Source of the DNA: Cyanoderma ruficeps
Lineage: Eukaryota; Chordata; Aves; Passeriformes; Timaliidae
Direction: 5' to 3'
NCBI GenBank assembly: GCA_008694505.1
Contig: VZDJ01000623.1
Coordinates: forward strand, 2,662,442 to 2,726,441
Length of the DNA: 64,000 nucleotides
In this document: positions 49,101 to 62,400 of the stretch, one piece after another
How positions within the stretch are numbered: the stretch's first letter is position 1
Layout of the letters: each line of letters begins with the position of its first letter
Notes under the pieces: model-generated
The model's input: only the letters and a program-made list of their open reading frames with translations
The model's database searches: none
Told to the model about the DNA's origin: nothing
Program-made: the position numbers and the translations under genes

Positions 49101-50924
49101 TCTATTAGTGCTCTTGTAATCGGGTTGTGTGTAATTAAACACTGAATGCAGCCGTGCAGATCCCCGCAGCTGCAGCACACCCTGCTCCTCGCAGCCACTC
49201 CAGAGAGAACTTTCCACGTAAGATTTTAATTCTTTAGAAATACCTGTTCTTCAAATAGCTACAATAGCTCTGCAGGAGCCTGTCAGTCAAGCAAGATTAC
49301 AGACTCCCTAAATTCAGGTTGACATGACAGACTGTAATGACTTTGAAGGGGCTTTTATGGTCTATTGTGCCAGTGGTCCCTGACTAACAGAAGCATCTCC
49401 TACACTTCTCATTAAAACTGTAATGGCCCCAGAGACTTCTATGTTATCAGTTACTTCGAATGTGAGTTATTTCATCATAAAAAAAAAAAGCACATTAATT
49501 GGACACTAAGGTATAGTATAAATAAGGAAAATAGAATTTAGATTTTACGCAATTTTGACGCTGAGAAATCACAGCATTGGCAAGGATTTGAGCAATTTTA
49601 AGTAAAATTTTTGCTCGCCAAAAGCCGAAATGGAGAAGTGGATGACACTGTCTGTGCAGTGAGATTTTAATGTGGTGCCACAGGGAACAATGTGGTGTCA
49701 TAAATAAAAGTGGTGGATGATTTTTGGGATCCCGTAGCCCCAAGAAAAGTTACAATGCTCATCTTCTGGATGGATGAAGGTCTTTGGCCTCCACCATGCT
49801 GGAGGTCAGGGCAGACCATCACACTTGCCCTTCATGGCTTCACACTCTCTCAATCTTCTCCTGAAGGCAGGAGCATGGCATTTCTAATACCATATGATTT
49901 ACACGTGAAAGAGAGAGAAAATGTCACAGTGCTGCTGTTTGAAGGGCAATGTGGATTTGGTAGCCACGTGCATGTTTTTAGGTCAGTCACATCTTTCATT
50001 TCCCAGGTATGCAGTGGGGTTGTGAGGCTGCCTGGGGATTCCAGCTGACACTTCCATGGAGCAGACTGTAAATCCTGAGGGTAGTGAGAGGATGGAAGTA
50101 AATCAGGAGCAGAAGGAAACCTGTCCCAAAATTCCTGCTGTGACAGCACATGAACATCCATCCTAGGAAATCCCGAGATGTTTGGGCAGTCTGTGAGGCT
50201 GGACAGCCGCCAAGGCATCAGAGGGTGCAGTAACAAACCACAGGAGCTGGCACACCCAAAACCGAGTGGCTGTGCCCAGCAGAGGGTAGCATTGACCAAA
50301 CACCCCAACCTGTACTCAAGGTTTACACTTCCACCCACCTGCAAACGCCCACCTCGGCCACAGCCCATTTGAGATGAGAGGTACAGCTTAGCCCAGACCC
50401 AGGGAAAGCCTCATAGGCTGACACTGCAAATTCTGCTCGTAAATGATAAGAAATCTGGAAAATCAACTTCCAAAATAGAATTTTAAGGAATCTGTTAAAA
50501 GACACCATACATGTTAAATAGTAAAGTGCATATAGTCACATTTGTTTTAAAGTAAATGTTATTTAGCTCCTTGTATTTTGTTTTATTTTCATTCCTGATT
50601 TGATGATCAAGTTTGGAGTTGGTCAGGTTTGGAGCTGCCCCTGAGGCACCAGAGTGCCTGTATTGCCAACAGCAAACCCTCTGATTTGGTCACCTAACTT
50701 TGGTGTCCCAAAAGAATGGCACTTTTTTAGTGCCGTACATCTTCTAAAACTGAAGCCCAAAGATTTTAGCTATGAACACGTCTCAGTTAGCGCAGATTAA
50801 CATTTTCTCTGATGTCTGACGAATCCTGCCTGTCACCCCGCATCAGAGCTCAGCCCATGCCCGATGTGACGACGCTAGAGGTCTCAGTGTCGCTGAGAAA
50901 AAAGCTGCTTTTAGCAATAATCCC
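46115..50924. other. Intergenic, upstream of CAMK1D, no gene recognised
   Basis: About 4.8 kb. A patch at 49060-49190 mixes TAATTAAAC, AGTGCTCTTGTAATCGGG and CAGCTGCAG and may be a conserved element. A CTCF-like motif lies at 50276-50289. Open frames (for example 49850-50368 on the - strand, 172 codons) have no recognisable domain. Confidence 0.65.
50276..50289 (+). promoter_or_regulatory. CTCF-like motif upstream of CAMK1D
   Basis: CCAGCAGAGGGTAG matches the CTCF core except for T in place of C after GGG. It lies about 1.9 kb upstream of the CAMK1D start codon, in the same orientation as the motif at 38432. Confidence 0.3.
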
Positions 50925-51245
50925 AGCCACGCGTGTGTGTGACGGTGTGAGAGGCCGCTGCCGTGCCGGGCTCGGACAGCGGTGCCGGCGGGGTGGGCGC
51001 GGTGCCGGGGCTGGACCCCCGGCCGGGGCTGCGCGGTGCCCACCGCGGTGCCACCCCCGGGCTGCCTCAGCCCTCTCAGGTGCCCGTGCTTCGAGGGCTG
51101 GGCGAGGGTGGTCCTTGCTGAGGGATGAGTTTTTGTATCCCGGGACTGTGCGTGTGTGTGCCAGGCAGGTGGGCAACGCCACCCCCGCGCATCCCAGCGC
51201 AGCCCCGCGCAAAGTCCGTCCAGGCAGCACGGCCGGTCGTGGTGT

Positions 51246-51352
51246 GCCTTTTTAATTTTCCTTTTTACTTTTTTTTTTCCCTCTCCCTTATTTTTCTTCC
51301 TGGCTTTCCCTTTTTATTTTTTTTTTCCCTCGCTGCTTTCCCTCCCCTCCCG
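51246..51352. repeat. Pyrimidine-rich tract
   Basis: About 105 nt that are almost all C and T on the + strand, with T runs of up to about 10. It lies inside the CpG island and breaks its GC content. Confidence 0.9.
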
Positions 51353-51439
51353 TTTGACGTGCGTGGTTTTGGTGCAATGCGAATTATCTTCATTCAGTCA
51401 GGAGGGGCAGCGCCAGGCAGCAGAGCAACGGCGGGGCTG

Positions 51440-51494
51440 CCTCCTCCTTCTTCCTCCTCCTCCTCCGCTTTCTCCTCTTCCTCCTCCTCCTCCC
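51440..51494. repeat. CTCCTCC pyrimidine tract (55 nt, one G)
   Basis: Only C and T except for one G at 51467, with TCC triplet periodicity. It is complementary in pattern to the purine tract at 51997-52063. Confidence 0.95.
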
Positions 51495-51618
51495 ATTGCC
51501 ATAACAACCACGCACAGCCGCTGCGCCCGCGGGGCCGCTCCGCACCGCACCCGGCAGGCTGAGCATCCCATGGGGCCCCGCACGGGGGTGGGGGAACAGA
51601 AACAGTGACCTCCCTCCA

Positions 51619-51726
51619 AAAAAAAAAACAAAAAACCAAAAAACCCCCCAAACCTAAAAACAACAAAACCCAAAAACCAAAGGAGAAAGAAAGAAAGAAA
51701 AGAAAAACAAACAAACAACAAAAAAA
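51619..51726. repeat. A-rich simple sequence
   Basis: A runs separated by CCC, CAAA and GAAA groups, within the CpG island. No exon is recognised. Confidence 0.85.
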
Positions 51727-51862
51727 GAGGGACTTTTCGGCGGGGTGGGTCAGTCAGGGAGCAAAGTGACCCCAGGACGCGGGTGCGCGCAGCCGCTGCG
51801 CGGGGCGCGGGAGCACCGAGAGACGGGGCAGCCCCGCCAGCGGCTCCGCGGGGGGTGGCGCG

Positions 51863-51900
51863 GAGGAGGGGAGAGGAGGGGAGAGAAGGGAGGGGGGGGG
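51863..51900 (+). promoter_or_regulatory. G-quadruplex candidate in CAMK1D promoter
   Basis: Four G runs of 3 to 9 separated by loops of 6, 6 and 1 nt: GGGGAGAGGAGGGG, then AGAGAAGGGAGGGG and more G. It fits the standard G3+N1-7 rule on the + strand, about 260 nt upstream of the start codon. Confidence 0.75.
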
Positions 51901-51924
51901 AAAGAGAAAGTTGGGAGGAAATAG

Positions 51925-52254
<330 letters not shown>

Positions 52255-55200
52255 TAGGTGCCGGGGTTTGGCTGCGGGGCCGGGCGCGGGCGCTGTCCCT
52301 TCCCCCGGGGATGCGCGGCCCCTTCCCCGCGGGTGGGTGCGGGTCTCTGCGGGGGCATTTGCGCACCCGCGGGTGCTGCTCCGCGCCCCGCGCATCCATC
52401 CCAGCAAGACGTCGGAGCGACCTGGGAACACGGAGAAAAATAGAATTGTGGGGCAGGAGCTGGGCTAGCATCGCCCCTCACCCTCCCCCCATAAACCCCA
52501 AAAAAGCGATAATAAGGAAAAACCCCCAAGTGTTTTAAAATATTCATAGAACGAGGAGACAGGGGAAGGTCTTTTCTTGATAGTGCAACTGTAAATAAAT
52601 GCGGTCTGACTTGCACGCTTCCCCTAAAGCCGATGGCTGCAGCAGTTCGTGGACAGACGAGCAGAAATAATCGGAGTGGATTGGATGTGTTCTAGCTACG
52701 ATGCTTAACTGTTGTTGGGCTTTATTTGTTTTATTTATAGTGGCGGGGCATAAAGATTAGTAAAACGTTAGTGTTGTTTTTTTTCTTTCTTTTTTTTTTA
52801 AGGCTGAGAAAAAACATGCACAGATGGTGCAAGGGAGCGGGGTACAGGCTGGTGCCTTTTTGGCTGGGCAAAGGGGTTTATTTTTGTTATAACTAATTTT
52901 CGCACTCGAGATATGATAAAGGTGGGGAGCCGGGAGTGCTGAAGGAGCCGGCGCACGGGCTGCTGTGTGTGCATACATTGTAATTAGAGTTGGGTTGGAT
53001 TGCGAGTGCTCCTCGTAGCTGCGTCCCCACCGCTTTCATTGAAACTCCAAGGGTGTCTCAAAACGAAGCGCTGTTAATCCCGAGTAGTGCTTTTCGTACG
53101 CTCCGTGCCACTTCCAAAACACAGTTGAACAAGTTTTGACTGTAATATTTGAGTTTCTTTCTGCTTCCAAGGGGGGGCTCCCTATAAACAGAGTATTTCT
53201 GGTTCGTGGGCTCGCTGGTTTGCTATAAACAGGCTGTGAGTAGGAACCAGGCTGGTGGTTTAACATGGAGATGGGATGGGCTTGATAGCACAGCCCTCAG
53301 GAAAACACTGACTTGGTAAATCAAATTAATGTCTGTCCAGGTCTCTGAAGAAGTAAAATGCAGCGTAAGAACCAAGTGTTGTGATGTATTCTTGCCACCT
53401 TCATTGAGTTTTTGCTGTGAGAATTTCATGCTGAGAGAAACGTGCCCTGCTTTGTCACCTTAGGTATGCAGTTCCCTTCCTGAGCAAAGGGGTGTTGGGG
53501 AGGAAAGTTTTAATGCTTTGAGGTTTGCTGGAGCAGCGGGAAAATTCAGTGCGCTTCCCACTGTACAGCTCTCTGTCATCTCTATGGTTGTGGCATTGAA
53601 GCCACCTGCGAGGGTTAATTTGTGCAGCTGAAGAAGTTCAGGAAGAATCAATGCTGTGGCCTTGATACGGATCCCACTGTAGTTAATGGGAGCTGATGTA
53701 GGTCCCAAGGAAAGTAAACCTGGTCAGAGTTGGTAGTTATACATATTAGCATGGCTGTTGCAAATTAATTCATTGTATATGGCCAGTTAGTGTCTCAAAT
53801 TATCAACCATTGTCTGAGCCTCACAGTTTGGTAAGTCCTTTCTAATGGGAGTGGAACCTGTGAAGTTTTTAAACTTGACTTAACAGTCACTCTAGAAAGT
53901 TTCAGAAAATTAAAATAATTGGATTATGAACCTGTGTCCATATAAAGAAAATAGAGCTGTTTTCTTTTTCAGACATAGCTGTATTTAATTACGGATATAT
54001 GTGTGTTTAACAGCCTACATGTGGGTTGCCTTCTGGTTGTGCATTCTTTAGCTTTCAAGGACTGGCTGATAATTAGAAGATTTGAATCTGAGTTTTGGTT
54101 GTGTCCTTGGCCACCCACCAGTGCAGCACCTGCAGCTCCTACCAGGTCTGGTGTGACTTACCAGGATGGGAAGCTTCCAAAAAATGTAGGCCATTGCTGT
54201 GCAAATCATTAAAGTGCCTGTTCCATTTCCACTGAAGGCAGTGAAGAGCGGTTCACTGACTTGAGCAGCAGATACACAGGGTCTGGGAGCCCAAATGTTG
54301 GGAAACGTTCTCAGTTATTGACAAGGAAGTATTTAAATAGGAATTAAGCTATATAAGTATAAACAGCTTTAAAATATTTGAACCAAAATGTTTTCCTCTG
54401 GCTTATTTAGAAGCCGGGTTAAAAATCTGCCTTGATCCCTCCTGTACCGTAATGCTGAACCATGTTGGGCAGCCAACGCTTGATCTCACTGTCTAATAGA
54501 TTTTTCTCTAGCATGGAGTGAAAAACTTGGCATGTCACCTGAAATGTACTGGATTGTAGTAGCTGCATTTTGCATTTCTCTGCCATTCCATTTCAGGATG
54601 CCAAAGTGCTAAAAGCACTTTTAACAGAAAAACAGCCCTTTTTCATGCAGCTGTCTTAACTGCCTGTGGTAAAATTGGCTAGAGAAAGAAAAGCACTAAA
54701 CCCCCAAATCAGGGAAGAAAGTAAAAAAGAAACTTTAAAAGCATATTTTATTTCAAGTGCATTGATTTGTGAATGTTAAATCTGTGTGTACACGTTATTA
54801 ATGATTTGTTCCCAGAGAAGAGCCTTTCATGTGAATAAAATCTCCTCAGCAGAGCTTTAACAAGGGAGAGTTGAAATTTTCTGGAATTATTAAAAAGATC
54901 CTAAGTCAGTTAATCATTACATCATTTGGGCTTCAAGGAACCTCTAATGAGTACCCAGCTCTCCCTTCCAGAGCAGGAATAAATTATTTACGTGTCCCTG
55001 TAAATCACGTCCAGCCACATTGGTGCTGAAATTGAATTGGATGTCATGCCCACATGGAAGACAGCAGCCCTTTTCTACCCAAAGAATTGTTTCCTTTGGT
55101 GGCTGAGGTCTGTGTTGTTTGTTCTGCTCTGTGCTGTTAGACAATAATGTTTTCCTAAAGAAGTACCAGCAATGCAGTGGGTGGCTCAGATGTACCCAAA

Positions 55201-58200
55201 CCTGTATTTAGCCTGTTCTGTATTTATGCAGATATTAAAGCATGTGCAATCATCTTCGGGGGCTGCAACCTCTCAGGTTCAAGAGTGTCAACAAAAGATT
55301 TTGTAATGCTAATCAATATATTTTATAATACATGATTCTTGTTATAGTTTATACGTTATTATATTACAATATGCACGGTGGTCCTGATCCGTTCTTGGGC
55401 TGTGCAAGTCCCTGTGGGACAGTGAACCACACACAGGTGGACAGGATGCACAGGATCATTGAGTGCTCCTTCTTGGAACTGGATCTTTTTGCTGCTAAGC
55501 CATTGACAGTGAAATTACAGGTCCTGAAACGTATCTAGGAAAAAAATAAGCAAAAATAAATCAAAGATAAAATAAAATCATAGCAATGGGCCAGATCCTC
55601 AACTATTGTAATTTAGAGTCACTTACAAGCCGAGACAGGTGTGCTTGATTAAAGAAGAGGATCTGACTCTTCTCTCTTTGAATTTCCACAAATTCACCTA
55701 TTGTAGCTCTACTCAGTTCCCCTTGGAAGACAAATTGAGAGGGGAACTAAGGGCCTGCCTGGAGAGGGGGGGATTTCTGCCCCAGCCCTTGGTAGATGTG
55801 AAGTTTCACAAGAACAGGAATTTGATAAGGTGAGTGATCAGAGAAATATCACTTTTTTCCCCTCCCCATTTAAAGTGTATTATGTCTAAGGCATTTTAAA
55901 CCTTAGATTTTGACATCTGAAAAATAGTAAGAAACACCATGTCATCCAGTTGTCAAAGAGGAAGGTTCCATCACTTGGTCTGCCTAATTAGATCAACCCC
56001 ACATTTCTGAGATATCTGTAATTAGGCCTAATTGACATCAGTGTTATGATGAAGTTCTAATATCTGGAAAGGCTTACACGTAGTAACTATGAAAATACCG
56101 GTGTTGTCCTTAAAGACGATGTGGTAGATTCCTTAAAGCTTAGTAAGGATAACAGAGGGAGTTGCATGGATATAGCCATAACATAGTAAGAGCTGGGTGG
56201 GAAGACAAATACACTTTAAAAGAGTTTCCAGTGCTTTCCTAAAATACAGTATAGAGAAAACATATGGGTGGTTCTGTTTTTCTCAGGGGCTCTGTGGTAA
56301 TTTTTGGTTCGTCTGTGTCACTTCCATCTTCTTACGCCATTTGATGGGCTCCTGGCACTCTCCATGGCTCTTCCACACACCAGTACGTGCTCGTTCATGC
56401 TGTGAAATGAAGTCACTCCTCGTCCTCCTTCTCACATCTCTTTTCTTTCTCACACACCCACGTGCACACAGACACACGCACATAGTCACCAGCCCTTACG
56501 TGCCATCTGCGGCGTCTCTGTCCTCGCGCGTCCTTCACCGTGCCTTCCCCTCCCTGCAGCCTCACCCTGGCACTCCATGAGCTGATCCATCCCCTGCTCT
56601 CCTCTGTGTTTGGGTGCTCAGATCCTCGTCGGGGCTGTGCCTTGGGCCAGCCTTGGTTCCTGTAAGGACAGGTCCTGGCAGGGGCTCCTCTCTAGAGGGG
56701 AGGTGCTGGGAAGCACCAGAGGGCTCAAGATTTGGTTGCCTCTGGTTAAAGATCCTGCCTTTTTATCAGCTGGGTGCCAAAAGCACTTGTGTTGGATTCA
56801 CACAACAGTTTATCCCTGTTTAGCCATTTAACTTGAGGCATCACGCAAGTTAGTCAGTTTTTCCCTTCTGATTTTGGAAGTTCTCAAGCCATAAAGAAAG
56901 ACGTTGGTATTTGTGTTTTCCTTGGCTGGATGCCCCCCGTGAGATTGAGGGGTTTGTCTGATTTTTGAGTTTCTGCTGACATTGCCAGCAATTGCTGCCT
57001 CTCTTTTATGGCACCTCCGTGAGGCAGCAGTGGCTCTGTCGGATTGTTTCATATTTTCCTCAGTTCAGTATTTTCTTGTTGGCTTTTTTTTTTTTTAAAT
57101 TAGAGAAACATTTCATCTAAAAAGAGATCTTCAGGTGAGAAAATCCAGTATCCCGAAGGGCTGAAGTCAAGGTGCAGGTTTTCAGGAGCAAAGTTGATGA
57201 ACCACTGGAGTAAACCATGAAGGCAAGTGAATCTCATCTCCTCTGGGATGATTTTCTGTGAGCTCTGAAAGCTCTCAGGCTTCAAGCAGTAGAAAAGTGC
57301 CTCTTGTCCATATTTACAGAGGGAGATAGTTCATGGTCATTTCTGACCTTAAAATCCATAACTCTGGGAATCTCGCCGTCAAACCCATGTGGGGTCAGGG
57401 ATAATTCATGCTAAGAGGTGCTTATAGCACCTCTCTCGATCTGTGGGAGGAGTGAAAGCTGAGGGCCAAATATTAATGTTTAACTTAGTGGTGTGAAACA
57501 ACTCAGATGTTTTAATTTATGTATTCTATTTAGCGAAAGCAGAAAAATACTGTTGAGACTCCTTTAAGGTTTTAAACCAAGTAATCCTTTTTGCTATTGC
57601 CTGTTGCCTGGCATGGGTTTCTATCCAGTTTGTTCTTGAAGGCTTAAAAATAATGAGTTGATATCTTTTGATATAAATTGTTGGTCTTCCTTGAGCAGTT
57701 ACAGAAAATAACAGGTTTGAAGGTTCAGCTGGAATTGAAATGGGAAAGAAAGAAAAGTAAGATTTCCAATGGATTTAAAGGCTGATGGTGAGGATTGGGA
57801 AAAAGATTGGCAGCCATTGATGGGAAGGGATTTTTTACAGCTCTCCCGCTCTGGTTCACAGGTGCATTTTGGAAAGTGCTTCTTTGGGGCAACAGTGTAA
57901 CCTAAAGGCCAATTTTTTTTCATCATCTGAAATTAGGATTTCAAAATACTCAATAATCAAAGGCTTTCAGATGAATACATAATTCTGGAGACACACAGTT
58001 GCTGCACTGTCAGTTCACATATGTGCTCATGATTCCCTTGTTAGCCTGTTTATCTACTAGTTTTGATGCCTTGCCTCATTTTTTCCCTGCCTTGTCTCTT
58101 CTTCTGTGGATATTCTCTTTCAAGTATGTCTTGGTCCTGTCTGAGCTCCCTGCTGCCAGAGGATACCTGCTCACCTGCATGCCTGTGCAGCCAAGGAGGG

Positions 58201-58849
58201 TGCTTGGCCACCAGCAAGGTGACAGTAAGATATTTGGGTTGGGTTGGAATAGACAGTTTGGGCTTTCTCCTGCTATTTTTTGCTTAGGAAAACGTGATCC
58301 TTGACTCAGCCAACAGTTAATCTCAGTCCTCAGGACTTCAATATCACAAATATCTATTCCACGACTTCTTTTTGTGTAGGGCAAAGCATGCGTAAAAACA
58401 CTGCTGCTTTTTGGCAGCCACAGAGGTAGCTGACACCCCAAAAGCTCCCAACAACAAACCCCAAAGGGTGGAGAGGTGGTGGATGGAGCTGAACCCAACT
58501 CTTTGGAGCCCTACAGTAATCCTTTAACCAAAAGTCTCTTGTTCCCATCACAGCCACAACACAGTGGGTGTGAGAGCCTTCGCCGCCGCCGCTCCCGCCA
58601 TCTGGAGCAGCCTGTCTGCTTCCTTCACCCTCCATCTGCTTTCACACAGGAGCTGAAATATCTCTCTGTGTATGATTTCCTTCCTTTTTTGCCTCTTTTT
58701 CTCTCCACCTTGGTTACTGACCTGAATTATTTTTGTTGTCCTTCACATGCAGTTCTCCTGACTACGTGCGGAATATTAGTTGGGGTTACTTAATCCTTTC
58801 AAGCATCCAAGGATACAATTAATATTGAATAAAGTGGTATTGTTTTGGT

Positions 58850-59430
58850 TTGCTTGACAATAACAGTCATTTATAATGGGATTCTGAATTTATTGCCTGT
58901 AATGGTATTCACTTAACCGGTGACTCACAGTTTATATTCATGATTACTTAATAGGACCTAATTTTCTAGTCATTTTAGATAGCAGAAAAACAAGTTAGAA
59001 CTAAGCGGGTACTGTTAGTAAACAGGTAATGAGTGAAAGGAGGGATAAAAAATTCCTCGGGGCAGTGATCTGTCATTTTCACGGGAATTCAAACCACCTT
59101 GCATTTCAGTGCTTCTCTGTAAATAATAATTAACAACAATAACAATAATTTGCAAACATATGTGTGTGATTGGGCTGTTGTTGAATGACAAATAGCTGGC
59201 TTATCAATCAGAATATGTCTCATTTTTAGCAATCATAGTGTTCCTTAAAACCTTTCCATCAAATCTTTCCATCAAAAAAACCAATATGTTTTTTTATTAT
59301 CTGACTTGGCGGTTCCTATAATTTTCCTCTGAATGTTGTGCCAATCACTTTTGAAAAAGAAAGCTATAAATAACAGATTGTTAATAAACTTTTGAAGGCC
59401 CTTTCACTGATGTTTCCATGTTGAAAGCTG
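58850..59430. promoter_or_regulatory. Candidate conserved non-coding element in CAMK1D intron 1
   Basis: A long AT-rich but complex stretch with many transcription-factor-like cores: TTATAATGGG, TTAACCGGTGACTCA, CATGATTACTTAATAG, GACAAATAGCTGG, TTATCAATCA, CCAATCACTTTTG and CTATAAATAAC. There are no simple repeats until the short CAATAATAACAA run at about 59125-59150. It looks like a developmental enhancer, but this is pattern recognition only. Confidence 0.3.
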
Positions 59431-62400
59431 CATATTGAGTTTTATGCCAGAATTACTCACCAAACAGATTGTATAAGGTTAAAGCAAAATAATATTCTTA
59501 AGCAGAATTTTTTGGCTGAGTTAAAAAGCCTTTTTTTATTTTTTATTTTTTTTTAACACACTGGATGTGCTAATAAAAAGCTACTGGGAAGCTCTGTTTT
59601 GGATCTATGTGTAGAACAGCTGAGCACAGCACTGGGGATCCTCTGTAACAATAGCTCACTGATTTTGCTTGATCTTTTCCTGAGCAATATCATGGGTGAC
59701 CGTTGAAATAGCCACAGTTTTGGACAACTGGACTGCATAAGATTAGTTCTTAAAATACCTTTTTCAAGAGTGAAATGAGAAGACGTACACGAGAGAAAAC
59801 ATGCTGGCTTAGTTGTATTGGGGTTTTATTTTATTTTTTGTTTTGATTTTCTTATATCCCCACTTGGAGATAAACCAAACAATTTCAGTCTTCTTACAGT
59901 TTCCAGGAGGGACAAAAAGGAGTTACTTGTAATGATGGAAATGAACATAAGCAGCAACAGCGTAAAGAATTGTGGCATCTCCCCTTAGATCCTTTCCTTT
60001 GCACTATTTTGGCAGAATTCTTCTCATTTTTCTGCTTTTAATGCTCCCACTAATTTCGGTTGAGGATTTGAAGATATGTTCTTTCAAGCCTGAACACCCA
60101 GAAGTTGGGAGTTACATCTCATGCTCAGTTGCCAGAGTGCAGTAGACCCAGAAGTTTCATCCATGGCTGGTGGGAGTGAAGTGAGGTCAGGATGAGTGGG
60201 ATTTCTGAGGTCTGGGTGCCTTGAACCTCTCTGTTTGTTTTGGTGAGGGCTGGTGTGGCAGTTTAGAGAGCAAGGAGAGTAAAAAATGCCTGCTCATCAG
60301 TGGTGGGGGGTAAAGGTTTGCAGGCCTTCCTGGGAGCTCCCAAGGGAAGGTTCTAGGAGATCACTGGTACCTCCCTGAAGACTGAACCCCCCAGTGCTGT
60401 GGAGTTGTTGTGTGACACTGGCTGTTTTCAGGTGAGTAGGGTGTTTAAAACCTGCCTGACACCCCATGGCACTTGGGAAATGTGGCTGCATCACTGGTCA
60501 CAGCAGTGCAAAACAAACCAGCACAGCTGCTCCTGCTCAAATGTAGAGATTTGCAAAGGTTGAGAAGCCAGTGCCTATGTGAGGGTTGGAGGTTGGCAAG
60601 GGAAGTGTGAAGGGTCTAAAATACCTAGGTTTTTTTTACTGTGCCTTTTACTGGCCTCAGATGAGATCAGGCACTGTTGAGCAAGGATTACTGCAAGCAC
60701 CAGAGTAAAATACTGTTTGTACCCAGGAGAACTTATAATCTAAATAAATAAGACAAAAATGCTAACGCTGATTTGTTAAAGACAAGCAAGTGTGTCACTT
60801 GTAAACCCAGAGCTGAGCCTGAATCTTAGCTCCAGCCTTTTGCAGGGGACTGTCCTGCTTCTGTTAGTAGTGGGCACTGTGTCACCACCATTGTCCTCAA
60901 AATATGTTTATTTGTATGTGATTCACCGAGGGCCATCACGTATAAATGGTTTTTGCTAGTTAAGGTTTGAAGAAGCAAAAGCACTGTCTCTGTGCTGTTG
61001 GTAACAGTGTGGGCACTTTATTGCTGTGTTGTTTCAGCTGCTCAGAGGAATCCAGGTCTGCCCAGAGCTATAAAGAGCTGGAACGGTCCAGGCAGTTCTT
61101 GGGGAGATGTGGGATTGCTCCCAGCAGGATCTCATCCTCCCAGCCCAGCTTAAATAATTCAGAGGACCAAGCTTCAACCAGGCATGTTTTCTGTACAAAC
61201 TCGCCAGCTGTGACCCTGCTGCCCCACTGTGATGGGCAAGGGCAGAAATGATGGAAAGCTATTGGATGAAAAACTGTGAAAACCCCCAAAATTACGTAGG
61301 AAATCCAAACAACACAAAAGAGAGCTGAAGGGAGAGGACAGCACTTAGAGGATTTGCAGCCACATGCAAAACTCCTCTGGGGAAGGCACAGGTTGCTAAT
61401 CAAATTCAGCCATAGTTGAGAGAGATTGCTGGAGCATCCCTGGATAATCCTTCCCTGTTATTTTGAGTTGGCTTGGAGATTTCCTCCCACTGCTCACTCT
61501 TGTCTTCTCCTCTCAGTGTAAGTAACTCAGCACGATGTGCCCAGCCATGGAGCCTGTGGTGTTTTGGAAATTTCAGGCATAGCAAAGTGCTTGGTGTGTG
61601 CTGTCAGTGGCACAAGACACTGTGAGCTCATTAAACTTGATCTGTGCTCTCTAAGCTGTTTTCTTGAATAACACCTGTACAAATTCAAAGGCTTTGTCTT
61701 ATACTTTGGGACATTTTGTAGCTGCAGCCTGAGATATCTTAAGGACTATCTAAAGCTCTGGGGTCAACATCAGCCTCACACCTCTCCTTTAATGGGATTT
61801 ATTGCCCCAGGGGTGTAATTAATTTGTTCAGCATCTTTTGAGAGGAAAGTCTGACTGTTATGCTTTTCCATGGGCTGATGATGAGCATCACAAAAACACC
61901 ACCTCCTTCTCTGGGTGCAAGCCATGGTGTTTTGAGACACCTTCTCTAGCATAATTACATAGCAACCTGAATATTGCAAAGCAAACAAGCTCTCCCTCCC
62001 AAAATAAAACACTCTCAAATGTAAAAAAAGCACTATGAAACAGCACAAAGCCCTCTTATCTTGGGAGAGAAGAGGGGGGAAAACAACACAGCTTGTTAGC
62101 CAAGTTGCTTGAAGCACCATGAGGAGATGCTTAGATAAAAACATTAATGGAGCAGAAAAACTGTGTGACTCCTTTTGGCCTAATGACCCAGGCACTGGAG
62201 CACAAGAGGAATAATTTAGAAGGAAGGGAAACATCTCCTGTCACAGGTTTGACTTATGCCTTTTTAGGAAGGAGGAGGCTATATATTTAGATGTGGGGGG
62301 AGACTGTACCAAGAAATGAGCTGAAAGAAGTGGTTCTCAAAAGCACATGGACACAGGGCAGAGAGATACTCCAGGCTGCAGGGAGACTTCTGCTCTGGGG

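Noticed and set aside
49850..50368. 172-codon open frame on the - strand upstream of CAMK1D
   Set aside because: No recognisable domain, no splice context, and Ser, Pro and Leu-rich composition typical of chance frames.
23142..50900. Search for another protein-coding gene between CDC123 and CAMK1D
   Set aside because: No open frame there shows a known motif with flanking splice sites. A spliced long non-coding RNA cannot be excluded from sequence alone.
53640..53700. Phrase like CACTGTAGTTAATGGGAGCT, similar to ancient reptile and amniote repeats
   Set aside because: Too short and diverged to assign to a family without a library search.
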